Below are positions 25,412-34,575 of a stretch of 45,701 nt of DNA, piece after piece (positions within the stretch are counted from its first letter, which is position 1; every line of letters begins with the position of its first letter). The notes under the pieces were generated by a model, which had not been told where the DNA came from, ran no database searches, and saw only the letters and a program-made list of their open reading frames with translations. Source of the DNA: JALOAD01 sp023228995 [NCBI: Candidatus Muiribacterium halophilum] (GTDB lineage Bacteria; Muiribacteriota; Muiribacteriia; Muiribacteriales); contig JALOAD010000028.1 in NCBI GenBank assembly GCA_023228995.1, forward strand, positions 1 to 45,701. The letters run 5' to 3'. Position numbers and translations under genes: made by a program.

Positions 25412-26338
25412 ATGAAATATCTTAAAACATTAAATGAAAATATAAACATATCAGAAATTGATGCTATTTGTGAAAAATATAATATAAAAAACTACATAAT
25501 TAATGAAGATGGTTCTATTGATGTAGATGGAAATGTTGATTTATATAATAAAGGATTAAAAGTATTACCTTTGAAATTTAGAAAGGTTAGTGGGAGTTTT
25601 GAATGTGGTGATAATCAATTAACATCCTTAGAGGGTAGTCCTCAGAGTGTAGGTGGGTATTTTTATTGTAGTAGTAATCAATTAACATCCTTAGAGGGTG
25701 CTCCTCAAAGTATAGGTAGGAATTTTAATTGTTATAAATGTCAATTAATCACCTTAGAGGGTGCTCCACATACTATAGGTGGTGATTTTAATTGTAGTGA
25801 TAATAAATTAACTTCTTTGGTGGGTTGTCCTCAAAGTATAGGTGATGATTTTGAATGTAGTTTTAATCAATTAACATCCTTAGATGGTGCTCCTAAAAGT
25901 GTAGGTGGTGATTTTTGGTGTAGTGATAATAAATTAACTTCTTTGGTGGGTTGTCCTCAAAGTATAGGTAGGGATTTTTATTGTAGTGATAATAAATTAA
26001 CAACCTTAGAGGGTGCTCCTAAAAGAGTTGGTGGTATATTTTGGTGTTATTCTAATAAACTTAAAAATATAGATTATTTACCAAAATATTATAAAGAATT
26101 AAGTATATTTAATAATCCAATTTCTAAAATAATAGATTTATTAACATTATCTAATGAATATGGATGGATATCTAATAGAGAAGATAAAGATTTAATTATG
26201 GATTTTATGGATAGAGAAATTATACAACAAGATAAATTGTTAGTAAATAGATTAGTAGAATTCTTAGATGATATAGGAAAACCAAAATCCAGAGAAGAAC
26301 TCATAGAGTTATTAAAAAATGATTATGAAATACGATGA
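25412..26338 (+). CDS. Array gene 1: LRR-like protein, 7 repeats
   Basis: 308 residues, the longest member. It starts MKYLKTLNENINISEIDAI, the first gene after the divergent spacer and the only one whose tag region has I-S-E. Seven full 21-residue repeats run from about 67 to 213, then a last half-repeat (NKLKNIDYLPKYYKEL). One repeat has lost the Asn (CYKCQLITLEG), which would kink the solenoid. The conserved Cys, Asn and Leu positions of each repeat suggest an LRR-type right-handed coil with a Cys/Asn ladder. The C-domain ends LLKNDYEIR. No signal peptide or membrane segment. Function unknown. Confidence 0.8.
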   Translation: MKYLKTLNENINISEIDAICEKYNIKNYIINEDGSIDVDGNVDLYNKGLKVLPLKFRKVSGSFECGDNQLTSLEGSPQSVGGYFYCSSNQLTSLEGAPQSIGRNFNCYKCQLITLEGAPHTIGGDFNCSDNKLTSLVGCPQSIGDDFECSFNQLTSLDGAPKSVGGDFWCSDNKLTSLVGCPQSIGRDFYCSDNKLTTLEGAPKRVGGIFWCYSNKLKNIDYLPKYYKELSIFNNPISKIIDLLTLSNEYGWISNREDKDLIMDFMDREIIQQDKLLVNRLVEFLDDIGKPKSREELIELLKNDYEIR

Positions 26339-27135
26339 AATATATAAAAACATTTAATGAATCTACAAACACATCAGAAATTGAAGCTATTTGTGAAAAA
26401 TATAATATAACTAATTATACTATTAATGAAGATGGCTCCATTGATGTAGATGGTGATGTTTATTTATATAAACAAAAATTAAAAGTATTACCTTTGAAAT
26501 TTAGAAATGTTATTGGTAATTTTAGATGTACTTTTAATAAACTAACATCATTAAAAGGTAGTCCTCAATATATAGGTGGGTGGCTCGAATGTAATGATAA
26601 TCAATTAACTTCTTTGGTGGGTTGTCCTCAATATATAGGTGGGGGTTTTTATTGTACTTCTAATCAATTAACATCCTTAGAGGGTGCTCCTCAAAGTATA
26701 GGTGGGGATTTTTATTGTTATGATAATCAATTAACTTCTTTGGTGGGTTGTCCTCAAATTATAGGTGGTGATTTTGAATGTAGTGATAATAAATTAACCT
26801 CCTTAGAGGGTGCACCTAAAAGAGTAGGTGGTATATTTTGGTGTAATTCTAATAATCTTAAAAATATTGATTATTTACCAAAATATTATAAAGTATTAAG
26901 TATATTTAATAATCCAATTTCTGAAATAATAGATTTATTTACAACATCTAATGAATATGAAAGGATATCTAATAGAGAAGATAAAGATTTAATTATGGAT
27001 TTTATAGATAGAGAAATTATACAACAAGATATATTATTAGTTAATAGGTTAGTAGAATTTTTAGATGATATAGGAAAACCAAAATCCAGAGAAGAACTCA
27101 TAGAGTTATTAAAAAATAATTATACAATACAATGA
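26335..27135 (+). CDS. Array gene 2: LRR-like protein, 5 repeats
   Basis: 266 residues; tag MKYIKTFNESTNTSEIEAI. Five repeats plus the closing half-repeat. It carries the N-domain variant NITNYTINEDGSIDV, shared with genes 4, 6 and 10, and ends NYTIQ where most others end DYEIR. Translation should be coupled to gene 1 through the ATGA overlap; there is no separate ribosome-binding site. Confidence 0.78.
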   Translation: MKYIKTFNESTNTSEIEAICEKYNITNYTINEDGSIDVDGDVYLYKQKLKVLPLKFRNVIGNFRCTFNKLTSLKGSPQYIGGWLECNDNQLTSLVGCPQYIGGGFYCTSNQLTSLEGAPQSIGGDFYCYDNQLTSLVGCPQIIGGDFECSDNKLTSLEGAPKRVGGIFWCNSNNLKNIDYLPKYYKVLSIFNNPISEIIDLFTTSNEYERISNREDKDLIMDFIDREIIQQDILLVNRLVEFLDDIGKPKSREELIELLKNNYTIQ

Positions 27136-27932
27136 AATACTTAAAAAAATTTAATGAAAATATAAATAGTTCTGAAATTGATTCTATTTGTGAAAAATAT
27201 AATATAAAAAACTACATAATTAATGAAGATGGTTCTATTGATGTAGATGGAAATGTTAATTTGTATGATGAAAAATTAAAAGTATTACCTTTGAAATTTA
27301 GAAATGTCAGTGGTGATTTTGAATGTGGTGATAATCAATTAACATCCTTAGATGGTAGTCCTCAGAGTGTAGGTGGGGATTTTTATTGTATTTCTAATCA
27401 TTTAACATCTTTAGAGGGTGGTCCTCAAAGTGTAGATGGTTTTTTTGATTGTGGTTATAATCAATTAACATCCTTAGAGGGTTGTCCTCAAAGTATATGT
27501 GGAGGTTTTTATTGTAGAGGTAATAAATTAACATCTTTGTTGGGTAGTCCTCAAAGAGTAGGTGGTGATTTTGAATGTAGTGATAATAAATTAACCTCCT
27601 TAGAGGGTGCACCTAAAAGAGTAGGTGGTATATTTTTGTGTCTTTCTAATAAACTTAAAAATATAGATTATTTACCAAAATATTATAAAGAATTATGTAT
27701 ATTTAATAATCCAATTTATAAAATAATAGATTTATTTACAACATCTAATGAATATGTGAGGATATCTAATAGAGAAGATAAAGAATTAATTATGGATTTT
27801 ATAGATAGAGAAATTATACAACAAGATATACTATTAGTTAATAGGTTAGTAGAATTCTTACATGATGTAGGAAAACCAAAATCTAAAGAAGAACTAATAG
27901 AGTTATTAAAAAATGATTATGAAATACGATGA
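27132..27932 (+). CDS. Array gene 3: LRR-like protein, 5 repeats
   Basis: 266 residues; tag MKYLKKFNENINSSEIDSI with the NIKNYIINEDGSIDV variant. Five repeats; two depart from consensus (SVDGFFDCGYN and SICGGFYCRGN). The C-domain has HDVGKPKSKEEL in place of DDIGKPKSREEL, a polymorphism it shares in part with genes 4 and 6-8, as expected if C-domains are exchanged between copies. Confidence 0.78.
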   Translation: MKYLKKFNENINSSEIDSICEKYNIKNYIINEDGSIDVDGNVNLYDEKLKVLPLKFRNVSGDFECGDNQLTSLDGSPQSVGGDFYCISNHLTSLEGGPQSVDGFFDCGYNQLTSLEGCPQSICGGFYCRGNKLTSLLGSPQRVGGDFECSDNKLTSLEGAPKRVGGIFLCLSNKLKNIDYLPKYYKELCIFNNPIYKIIDLFTTSNEYVRISNREDKELIMDFIDREIIQQDILLVNRLVEFLHDVGKPKSKEELIELLKNDYEIR

Positions 27933-28666
27933 AATATATAAAACCATTTAATGAATCTACAAACACATCAGAAATTGAAGCTATTTGTGAAAAATATAAT
28001 ATAACTAATTATACTATAAATGAAGATGGTTCCATTGATGTAAATGGTAATGTTAATTTAGTCAATAGACAATTAAAAGTGTTACCTTTGAAATTTAGAA
28101 ATGTTAATGGTTTTTTTAATTGTGGTTTTAACGAATTAATCACCTTAGAGGGTGCTCCTCAAAGAGTAGGTGGTGATTTTTATTGTGGTGATAATCAATT
28201 AACATCTTTGATGGATTGTCCTCAAAGTGTAGGTGGTGATTTTTCTTGTTATGATAATCAATTAACTTCTTTGGTGGGTTGTCCTCAAATTATAGGTGGT
28301 GAATTTGATTGTAGTGATAATAACTTAACAAGCTTAGAGGGTGCTCCTAAAAGAGTAGGTGGTATATTTTGGTGTTATTATAATAATCTTAAAAATATAG
28401 ATTATTTGCCAAAATATTATAAAGAATTATATATAGGAGATGATCCAATTTCTAAAATAATAAAGTTATTTACAACATCTAATGAATATGGAAGGATATC
28501 TAATAGAGAAAATAAAGATTTAATTATGGATTTTATAGATAGAGAAATTATACAACAAGATATATTATTAGTAAACAGATTAGTAGAATTCTTACATGAT
28601 GCTGGAAAACCAAAATATAAAGAAGAACTAATAAAGTTATTAAAAAATGATTATACAATACGATGA
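27929..28666 (+). CDS. Array gene 4: LRR-like protein, 4 repeats
   Basis: 245 residues, one of the two shortest. Tag MKYIKPFNESTNTSEIEAI, almost the same as gene 2. The N-domain end and first repeat (VNGFFNCGFNELITLEG) and the MDCPQSVGG repeat are nearly identical to gene 5, whereas the tag region matches gene 2, so it is a mosaic. The closing segment has YIGDDPISKIIKLF. Confidence 0.78.
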   Translation: MKYIKPFNESTNTSEIEAICEKYNITNYTINEDGSIDVNGNVNLVNRQLKVLPLKFRNVNGFFNCGFNELITLEGAPQRVGGDFYCGDNQLTSLMDCPQSVGGDFSCYDNQLTSLVGCPQIIGGEFDCSDNNLTSLEGAPKRVGGIFWCYYNNLKNIDYLPKYYKELYIGDDPISKIIKLFTTSNEYGRISNRENKDLIMDFIDREIIQQDILLVNRLVEFLHDAGKPKYKEELIKLLKNDYTIR

Positions 28667-29526
28667 AATATATAAAAACATTTAATGAAAATATAAATAG
28701 TTCTGAAATCAAAGCTATTTGTGAAAAATATAATATAAAAAACTACATAATTAATGAAGATGATTCTATTGATGTAGATGGTGATGTTGGTTTAAGTCAT
28801 GAAAAATTAAAAGTATTACCTTTGAAATTTAGAAATGTTAATGGTTTTTTTAATTGTGGTTTTAACGAATTAATCACCTTAGAGGGTGCTCCTCAAAGAG
28901 TAGGTGGTGATTTTTCTTGTTATTCTAATCAATTAACATCTTTGATGGATTGTCCTCAAAGTGTAGGTGGTGATTTTTTTTGTTATGATAATCAATTAAC
29001 TTCTTTGGTGGGTGGTCATCAAAGTATAGGTGGTCATTTTGATTGTAGTGATAATAACTTAACAAGCTTAGAGGGTGCTCCTAAAAGAGTAAGTGGGGAT
29101 TTTAATTGTAATGATAATAAATTAACTTCTTTGGTGGGTAGTCCTCAAAGTATAGGTGGTAATTTTTATTGTAGTTATAATCAATTAATATCCTTAGAGG
29201 GTGCTCCTAAAAGAGTAGGTGATGTATTTTGGTGTGATTCTAATAATCTTAAAAATATAGATTATTTACCAAAATATTATAAAGAATTATATGTATATGA
29301 TAATCCAATTTATAAAATAATAGATTTATTTACATTATCTAATGAATATAGAAGGATATCTAATAGAGAAGATAAAGATTTAATTATGGATTTTATAGAT
29401 AGAGAAATTATCCAACAAGATAAATTATTAGTTAATAGATTAGTAGAATTCTTAGATGATATAGGTAAACCAAAATCCAGGGAAGAACTAATAGAGTTAT
29501 TAAAAAATGATTATGAAATACGATGA
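28663..29526 (+). CDS. Array gene 5: LRR-like protein, 6 repeats
   Basis: 287 residues; tag MKYIKTFNENINSSEIKAI. Six repeats. Compared with gene 4 it has two extra repeats inserted after the LTSLEGAPKRV unit, so the difference (42 residues) is exactly two repeats. One repeat has GGHQSIGGHF instead of the usual C-P. Confidence 0.78.
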   Translation: MKYIKTFNENINSSEIKAICEKYNIKNYIINEDDSIDVDGDVGLSHEKLKVLPLKFRNVNGFFNCGFNELITLEGAPQRVGGDFSCYSNQLTSLMDCPQSVGGDFFCYDNQLTSLVGGHQSIGGHFDCSDNNLTSLEGAPKRVSGDFNCNDNKLTSLVGSPQSIGGNFYCSYNQLISLEGAPKRVGDVFWCDSNNLKNIDYLPKYYKELYVYDNPIYKIIDLFTLSNEYRRISNREDKDLIMDFIDREIIQQDKLLVNRLVEFLDDIGKPKSREELIELLKNDYEIR

Positions 29527-30326
29527 AATACTTAAAAAATTTTAATGAAAATATAAATAGATCTGAAATCGAAGCTATTTGTAAAAAATATAATATAACT
29601 AATTATACTATAAATGAAGATGGTTCCATTGATGTAGATGGTAATGTTAACTTAAAAAGAAATAATTTAAGAGAGTTACCATTAAAATTTAGAAATGTTG
29701 TTGGTAATTTTTATTGTGAGTTTAATCAATTAACATCCTTAGATGGTGCTCCTAAAAGTGTAGGTGATTATTTTAATTGTAGAGATAATAAATTAACAAC
29801 CTTAGAAGGTGCTCCACAAAGAGTAGGTGGTGAATTTGATTGTAGTTATAATAAATTAACTTCTTTGGTGGGTTGTCCTCAATATATAGGTGGTGGTTTT
29901 TATTGTATTTCTAATCAATTAACTTCTTTGGTGGGTTGTCCTCAAAGTGTAGGTGGGAATTTTGAATGTAGTGGCAATCAGTTAACAACCTTAGAGGGTG
30001 CTCCTAAAAGAGTTTATGGTGATTTTTCTTGTTATAATAATAAACTTAAAAATATAGATTATTTACCAAAATATTATAAAAAATTATTTATAAAGAATAA
30101 TCCAATTTCTAAAATAATAAAGTTATTTACAACATCTGATAGGACAGGAGTGATATATGATAATAGAGAAGATAAAGATTTAATTATGGATTTTATAGAT
30201 AGAGAAATTATACAACAAGATAAATTATTAGTAAATAGATTAGTAGAATTCTCACATGATATAGGTAAACCAAAATCTAAAGAAGAACTCATAGAGTTAT
30301 TAAAAAATGATTATGAAATACGATGA
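29523..30326 (+). CDS. Array gene 6: LRR-like protein, 5 repeats
   Basis: 267 residues; tag MKYLKNFNENINRSEIEAI. The N-domain uses the LKRNNLRELPLKFRNV variant, shared only with gene 10. One extra residue comes from a rearranged loop in the C-domain (TSDRTGVIYDNREDK instead of TSNEYxxISNREDK). Confidence 0.78.
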   Translation: MKYLKNFNENINRSEIEAICKKYNITNYTINEDGSIDVDGNVNLKRNNLRELPLKFRNVVGNFYCEFNQLTSLDGAPKSVGDYFNCRDNKLTTLEGAPQRVGGEFDCSYNKLTSLVGCPQYIGGGFYCISNQLTSLVGCPQSVGGNFECSGNQLTTLEGAPKRVYGDFSCYNNKLKNIDYLPKYYKKLFIKNNPISKIIKLFTTSDRTGVIYDNREDKDLIMDFIDREIIQQDKLLVNRLVEFSHDIGKPKSKEELIELLKNDYEIR

Positions 30327-31180
30327 AATATATAAAAACATTTAATGAAAATATAAATAGTTCTGATTCTATTTGTGAAAAATATAATATAAAAAACTAC
30401 ATAATTAATGAAGATGGTTCCATTGATGTAGATGGTAAAGTTGATTTATATAATAAAAAATTAAAAGTATTACCTTTGAAATTTAGAAAGGTTAGTGGAG
30501 ATTTCCATTGTGGATGTAATCAATTAACAAGCTTAGAGGGTGCTCCTAAAAGTGTAGGTGGTGAATTTAGGTGTAGAAATAATAAATTAACTTCTTTGGT
30601 GGGTAGTCCTCAAAGAGTAGGTGGGGATTTTAATTGTAGTGTTAATCAATTAACATCCTTAGAGGGTGCTCCTCAAAGTATAGGTGGTTATTTTGAATGT
30701 GGTGATAATCAATTAACATCTTTGGTGGGTTGTCCTCAAAGTGTAGGTGGTGATTTTTATTGTAGTGTTAATCAATTAACATCCTTAGAAGGTGCTCCAC
30801 AAAGAGTAGGTGGGGATTTTGAATGTAGTGGTAATAACTTAACAAGTTTAGAAGGTGCTCCTAAAAGAGTTTATGGTGATTTTTTATGTAGAAATAATAA
30901 ACTTAAAAATATAGATTATTTACCTAAAACTTATAAGAAATTAGGTATTAGTGGAAATCCAATTTTTAAAATAATAAGGTTATTTATAACTTCTAATGAA
31001 TATGTAGGGATATCTAATAGAGAAAATAAAAATTTAATTATGGATTTTATAGATAGAGAAATTATACAACAAGATAAATTATTAGCGAATAGATTAGTAG
31101 AATTTTTAGATGATATAGGAAAACCAAAATCTAAAGAAGAACTAATAGATTTATTAAAAAATGATTATGAAATACGATGA
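30323..31180 (+). CDS. Array gene 7: LRR-like protein, 6 repeats
   Basis: 285 residues; six repeats, two residues shorter than gene 5 because the tag region lacks two codons (NSSDSICEK instead of NSSEIDSICEK). The closing segment is the most diverged (LPKTYKKLGISGNPIFK). Confidence 0.78.
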   Translation: MKYIKTFNENINSSDSICEKYNIKNYIINEDGSIDVDGKVDLYNKKLKVLPLKFRKVSGDFHCGCNQLTSLEGAPKSVGGEFRCRNNKLTSLVGSPQRVGGDFNCSVNQLTSLEGAPQSIGGYFECGDNQLTSLVGCPQSVGGDFYCSVNQLTSLEGAPQRVGGDFECSGNNLTSLEGAPKRVYGDFLCRNNKLKNIDYLPKTYKKLGISGNPIFKIIRLFITSNEYVGISNRENKNLIMDFIDREIIQQDKLLANRLVEFLDDIGKPKSKEELIDLLKNDYEIR

Positions 31181-31977
31181 AATACTTAAAAAAATTTAAT
31201 GAAAATATAAATAGATCTGAAATTGATTCTATTTGTGAAAAATATAATATAAAAAACTACATAATTAATGAAGATGGTTCCATTGATGTAGATGGTGATG
31301 TTGATTTAAGTGGTAAAAATTTAATTGTATTACCTTTGAAATTTAGAAAGGTTAGTGGGAATTTCCATTGTGGTTATAATCAATTAACAAGCTTAGAGGG
31401 TGCTCCTAAAAGTGTAGGTAATTATTTTTATTGTAAATGTAATAAATTAACTTCTTTGGTGGGTTGTCCTCAAAATGTAGGTGGGGATTTTTATTGTAAT
31501 AGTAATCAATTAATATCCTTAGAGGGTGCTCCCCAAAGAGTAGGTGGTGATTTTTCTTGTTATTCTAATCAATTAACTTCTTTGGTAGGTGCTCCTCAAA
31601 GTATAGGTGGTAATTTTTCTTGTAGTGGTAATCAATTAACTTCTTTAATAGGTGGTCCTAAAAGAGTAGGTGGTGTATTTTTGTGTTATTCTAATAATCT
31701 TAAAAATATTGATTATTTACCAAAATATTATAAAGAATTAGATATATCTAATAATCCAATTTCTAAAATAATAAAGTTATTTATAACAACTAATGAATAT
31801 GTAGGGATATCTAATAGAGAAGATAAAGATTTAATTATGGATTTTATAGATAGAGAAATTATACAACAAGATAAATTATTAGTAAATAGATTAGTAGAAT
31901 TCTCACATGATATAGGTAAACCAAAATCTAAAGAAGAACTCATAGAGTTATTAAAAAATGATTATGAAATACGATGA
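31177..31977 (+). CDS. Array gene 8: LRR-like protein, 5 repeats
   Basis: 266 residues; tag MKYLKKFNENINRSEIDSI. The repeat SVGNYFYCKCNKLTSL is shared with gene 9 only and replaces the usual VGG by VGN; the DNA of that stretch (about 31350-31450) is nearly identical to gene 9 (about 32147-32247). Confidence 0.78.
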   Translation: MKYLKKFNENINRSEIDSICEKYNIKNYIINEDGSIDVDGDVDLSGKNLIVLPLKFRKVSGNFHCGYNQLTSLEGAPKSVGNYFYCKCNKLTSLVGCPQNVGGDFYCNSNQLISLEGAPQRVGGDFSCYSNQLTSLVGAPQSIGGNFSCSGNQLTSLIGGPKRVGGVFLCYSNNLKNIDYLPKYYKELDISNNPISKIIKLFITTNEYVGISNREDKDLIMDFIDREIIQQDKLLVNRLVEFSHDIGKPKSKEELIELLKNDYEIR

Positions 31978-32774
31978 AATACTTAAAAAAATTTAATGAA
32001 AATATAAATAGTTCTGAAATCGAAGCTATTTGTGAAAAATATAATATAAAAAACTACATAATTAATGATGATGGTACAATTGATGTAGATGGTGATGTTT
32101 ATTTATATAATAAAAAATTAAAAGTATTACCTTTGAAATTTAGAAAGGTTAGTGGGAATTTCCATTGTAGTGATAATCAATTAACAAGCTTAGAGGGTGC
32201 TCCTAAAAGTGTAGGTAATTATTTTTATTGTAAATGTAATAAATTAACAAGCTTAGAAGGGGGACCTCAAATTGTAGGTGGTTATTTTTCTTGTAATAAT
32301 AATCAATTAATATCCTTAGAGGGTGCTCCCCAAAGAGTAGGTGGGGATTTTTATTGTAATAGTAATCAATTAACATCCTTAGAGGGTATTCCTCAAAGTG
32401 TAGGTGGTGATTTTGACTGTAGTGTTAATAACTTAACCTCCTTAGAGGGTGCTCCTAAAAGAGTAAATGGTTTATTTTTGTGTTATTCTAATAATCTTAA
32501 AAATATAGATTATTTATCAAAATATTATAAAATATTAATTATATTTAATAATCCAATTTCTAAAATAATAGATTTATTTATAACATCTAATGAATATGGA
32601 TTGATATCTAATAGAGAAGATAAAGATTTAATTATGGATTTTATAGATAGAGAAATTATACAACAAGATAAATTATTAATAAATAGATTAGTAGAATTCT
32701 TATATGATATAGATAAACCAAAATCTAAAGAAGAACTCATAGAGTTATTAAAAAATGATTATGAAATACGATGA
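31974..32774 (+). CDS. Array gene 9: LRR-like protein, 5 repeats
   Basis: 266 residues; tag MKYLKKFNENINSSEIEAI. It has INDDGTIDV in the N-domain and a Ser for Pro in the closing segment (IDYLSKYYK), with YDIDKPKSKEEL in the C-domain: slightly more drift than the rest, still fully open. Confidence 0.78.
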   Translation: MKYLKKFNENINSSEIEAICEKYNIKNYIINDDGTIDVDGDVYLYNKKLKVLPLKFRKVSGNFHCSDNQLTSLEGAPKSVGNYFYCKCNKLTSLEGGPQIVGGYFSCNNNQLISLEGAPQRVGGDFYCNSNQLTSLEGIPQSVGGDFDCSVNNLTSLEGAPKRVNGLFLCYSNNLKNIDYLSKYYKILIIFNNPISKIIDLFITSNEYGLISNREDKDLIMDFIDREIIQQDKLLINRLVEFLYDIDKPKSKEELIELLKNDYEIR

Positions 32775-33508
32775 GATATATAAAAACATTTAATGAAAAT
32801 ATAAATAGATCTGAAATTGATTCTATTTGTGAAAAATATAATATAACTAATTATACTATAAATGATGATGGTTCTATTGATGTAAATGGTGATGTTAACT
32901 TAAAAAGAAATAATTTAAGAGAGTTACCATTGAAATTTAGAAAAGTTACTGGTAATTTTTATTGCAATGATAATCAATTAACAAACTTAAAAGATTCTCC
33001 TCAACATGTGGGTGGTGATTTTTTTTGTAGTAATAATAAATTAATATCCTTAGATGGTGTTCCTCAAAGTATAGGTGGTTATTTTTCTTGTAGTTATAAT
33101 CAATTAATATCCTTAGAGGGTGCTCCCAAAAGTATAGGTGGTTATTTTTCTTGTAGTGGTAATAACTTAACAAGCTTAGAGGGTGCTCCTAAAAGAGTAA
33201 GTGGTTTATTTTTGTGTTATTCTAATGATCTTAAAAATATAGATTATTTACCAAAATATTATAAAGAATTAGATATATCTAATAATCCAATTTCTAAAAT
33301 AATAAAGCTATTTACAACATCTAATGAAAATGGAAGGATATCTAATAGAGAAGATAAAGATTTAATTATGGATTTTATAGATGCAGAAATTATCCAACAA
33401 GATAAATTATTGGTAAATAGATTAGTAGAATTCTTAGATGATATAGGAAAACCAAAATCCAGAGAAGAACTCATAGAGTTATTAAAAAATAATTATACAA
33501 TACGATGA
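32771..33508 (+). CDS. Array gene 10: LRR-like protein, 4 repeats
   Basis: 245 residues; starts MRYIKTFNEN, the only Arg at position 2. Four repeats, the first weak (LTNLKDSPQHVGGDFF). N-domain variant as in gene 6. The conserved IDREIIQQ has become IDAEIIQQ. Its stop overlaps the start of the next gene, which has the same tag but no repeats. Confidence 0.78.
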   Translation: MRYIKTFNENINRSEIDSICEKYNITNYTINDDGSIDVNGDVNLKRNNLRELPLKFRKVTGNFYCNDNQLTNLKDSPQHVGGDFFCSNNKLISLDGVPQSIGGYFSCSYNQLISLEGAPKSIGGYFSCSGNNLTSLEGAPKRVSGLFLCYSNDLKNIDYLPKYYKELDISNNPISKIIKLFTTSNENGRISNREDKDLIMDFIDAEIIQQDKLLVNRLVEFLDDIGKPKSREELIELLKNNYTIR

Positions 33509-33876
33509 AATATATAAAAATATTTGAAGAATTTATATTAGAGGATGGTGGTATGACATCAGCAATGGGTGGTCCTCTTGTAAGTGGTGGTATGGGAGAT
33601 GTGGTTAATTCACAACCTGCATCTATACCAGGTACTACATTTGGGGGTACAGTTGGTTCAGGTGATATATCAATACCATATAATGCATCAGGTGGTGAGA
33701 GAGTATTTCATCAAATATCAACACCTTCTATTAATACTATTAAAAATAAAAAGACTAAGAAAAAGAAAAATATCAAAGATATCAAAGATAAGATTTCTAA
33801 AGCTAAGGAGGAAACTCCTAAAGTTATGAATTATCAAGATTTTATTAAATTTGATATCAATCAAATAAAAAAATAA
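33505..33876 (+). CDS. Tagged Gly/Ser-rich protein closing the array operon
   Basis: 123 residues, coupled to array gene 10 by the same ATGA overlap. It has the tag (MKYIKIFEEFILEDGG), here with I-L-E followed by Asp, an ideal I/L-x-E site for a T4-type prohead protease. A Gly/Ser/Pro-rich low-complexity region follows (about 17-75), then a very basic stretch (NKKTKKKKNIKDIKDKI). Basic, disordered and tagged is the profile of a DNA-associated internal virion protein, by analogy only. Confidence 0.65.
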   Translation: MKYIKIFEEFILEDGGMTSAMGGPLVSGGMGDVVNSQPASIPGTTFGGTVGSGDISIPYNASGGERVFHQISTPSINTIKNKKTKKKKNIKDIKDKISKAKEETPKVMNYQDFIKFDINQIKK

Positions 33877-33906
33877 AACTTTTATTATTATATTTATATC
33901 ATTTAT

Positions 33907-34455
33907 ATGAATAAAGAAATAATTATAATAGTCGGTAAAACTGGATCTGGTAAAAGTTTTTTATTTAATAAATTTATTGAAAAGGGATTTATAGGTAGTG
34001 TTAAATATACAACAAGACCCATTAGAAAATTTGAAGTAGATGGGGTATCATATAATTTCACCAATTTGGAAAAATTTAATGAGATGGTTGCTAATAATGA
34101 TTTTTTTGTATATGAAAGTTTTAAGGTGAGCCCAAAAGATAAAGATGATGAGATATGGTATTATGGTATATTAAAATCTGATTTTAATGATTGTGGTGTT
34201 TTTATCATGACACCAGGTGAAGTTGCTAAATTAAATAAATCAATAAGGGATAAATCTTATATAGTTTATTTAGACATACCAAGAGATATCAGGGAAAATA
34301 GATTAAATAGACGTAATGATGTTAATGATAATATAAAGAGAAGAATGGATTCAGATGATAAAGATTTTGAATATTTTATAGATTATGATTTAAGTGTTAT
34401 TGATCCTGATTTTACAATGGAAGATATATATGAACAGTTAAAGAAAGAGAGTTAA
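33907..34455 (+). CDS. gmk: Guanylate kinase-like protein
   Basis: 182 residues. The P-loop is GKTGSGKS (10-17); KYTTRPIRKFEVDGVSYNF, starting near residue 37, is the GMP-binding segment of guanylate kinases (TTR-x-x-R-x-x-E-x-D-G-x-x-Y-x-F). A lid with several arginines follows (DIRENRLNRRNDVND). It phosphorylates GMP or dGMP with ATP, raising guanine nucleotide pools for phage replication. The stop codon lies inside a terminator hairpin. Confidence 0.85.
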   Translation: MNKEIIIIVGKTGSGKSFLFNKFIEKGFIGSVKYTTRPIRKFEVDGVSYNFTNLEKFNEMVANNDFFVYESFKVSPKDKDDEIWYYGILKSDFNDCGVFIMTPGEVAKLNKSIRDKSYIVYLDIPRDIRENRLNRRNDVNDNIKRRMDSDDKDFEYFIDYDLSVIDPDFTMEDIYEQLKKES

Positions 34456-34470
34456 AAACTCTCTTTCTTT
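34440..34470 (+). terminator. Terminator at the end of the guanylate kinase gene
   Basis: Stem AAAGAAAGAGAGTT / AACTCTCTTTCTTT, 3-nt loop. The stop codon is in the loop side. The following 34471-34575 has no supported gene. Confidence 0.65.
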
Positions 34471-34575
34471 AACCAGTTGAAACTATGAATTTTATTTCTT
34501 TAATTGTTATGGCATCTGGTTTATTGTGACTTTTACTACATGCTCTATGAGTATGTATAAAAATATGTATTCATC

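Larger units (their letters stand above)
25412..33508 (+). repeat. Tandem array of ten paralogous leucine-rich-repeat-like genes
   Basis: Ten genes, head to tail, each stop (TGA) overlapping the next start in ATGA. Each protein has the same plan: tag (MKYLKKFNENI), a conserved 55-residue N-domain, 4-7 repeats of 21 residues (C-x-x-N-x-LTSL-x-G-x-P-x-x-V-G-G-x-F-x), and a conserved C-domain of about 90 residues. Lengths are 308, 266, 266, 245, 287, 267, 285, 266, 266 and 245 residues, that is steps of 21, apart from two small indels. One polycistronic message of at least 8.4 kb including the next gene is likely. Confidence 0.9.

Noticed and set aside
26089-33474. Conserved antisense frames of about 71 codons at the end of each array gene (MSSSLDFG... 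type)
   Set aside because: They mirror the conserved C-domain of the sense genes and recur only because the sense strand is duplicated; no start signals or independent support.
25412-33508. Regular 63-nt repeats as a CRISPR array or minisatellite
   Set aside because: Repeats are within open frames, encode a 21-residue unit, vary at codon level and have no spacer/leader structure.
34471-34575. Open minus-strand stretch (HTHRACSKSHNKPDA) as a gene
   Set aside because: No start codon and only about 30 codons; too weak to annotate.
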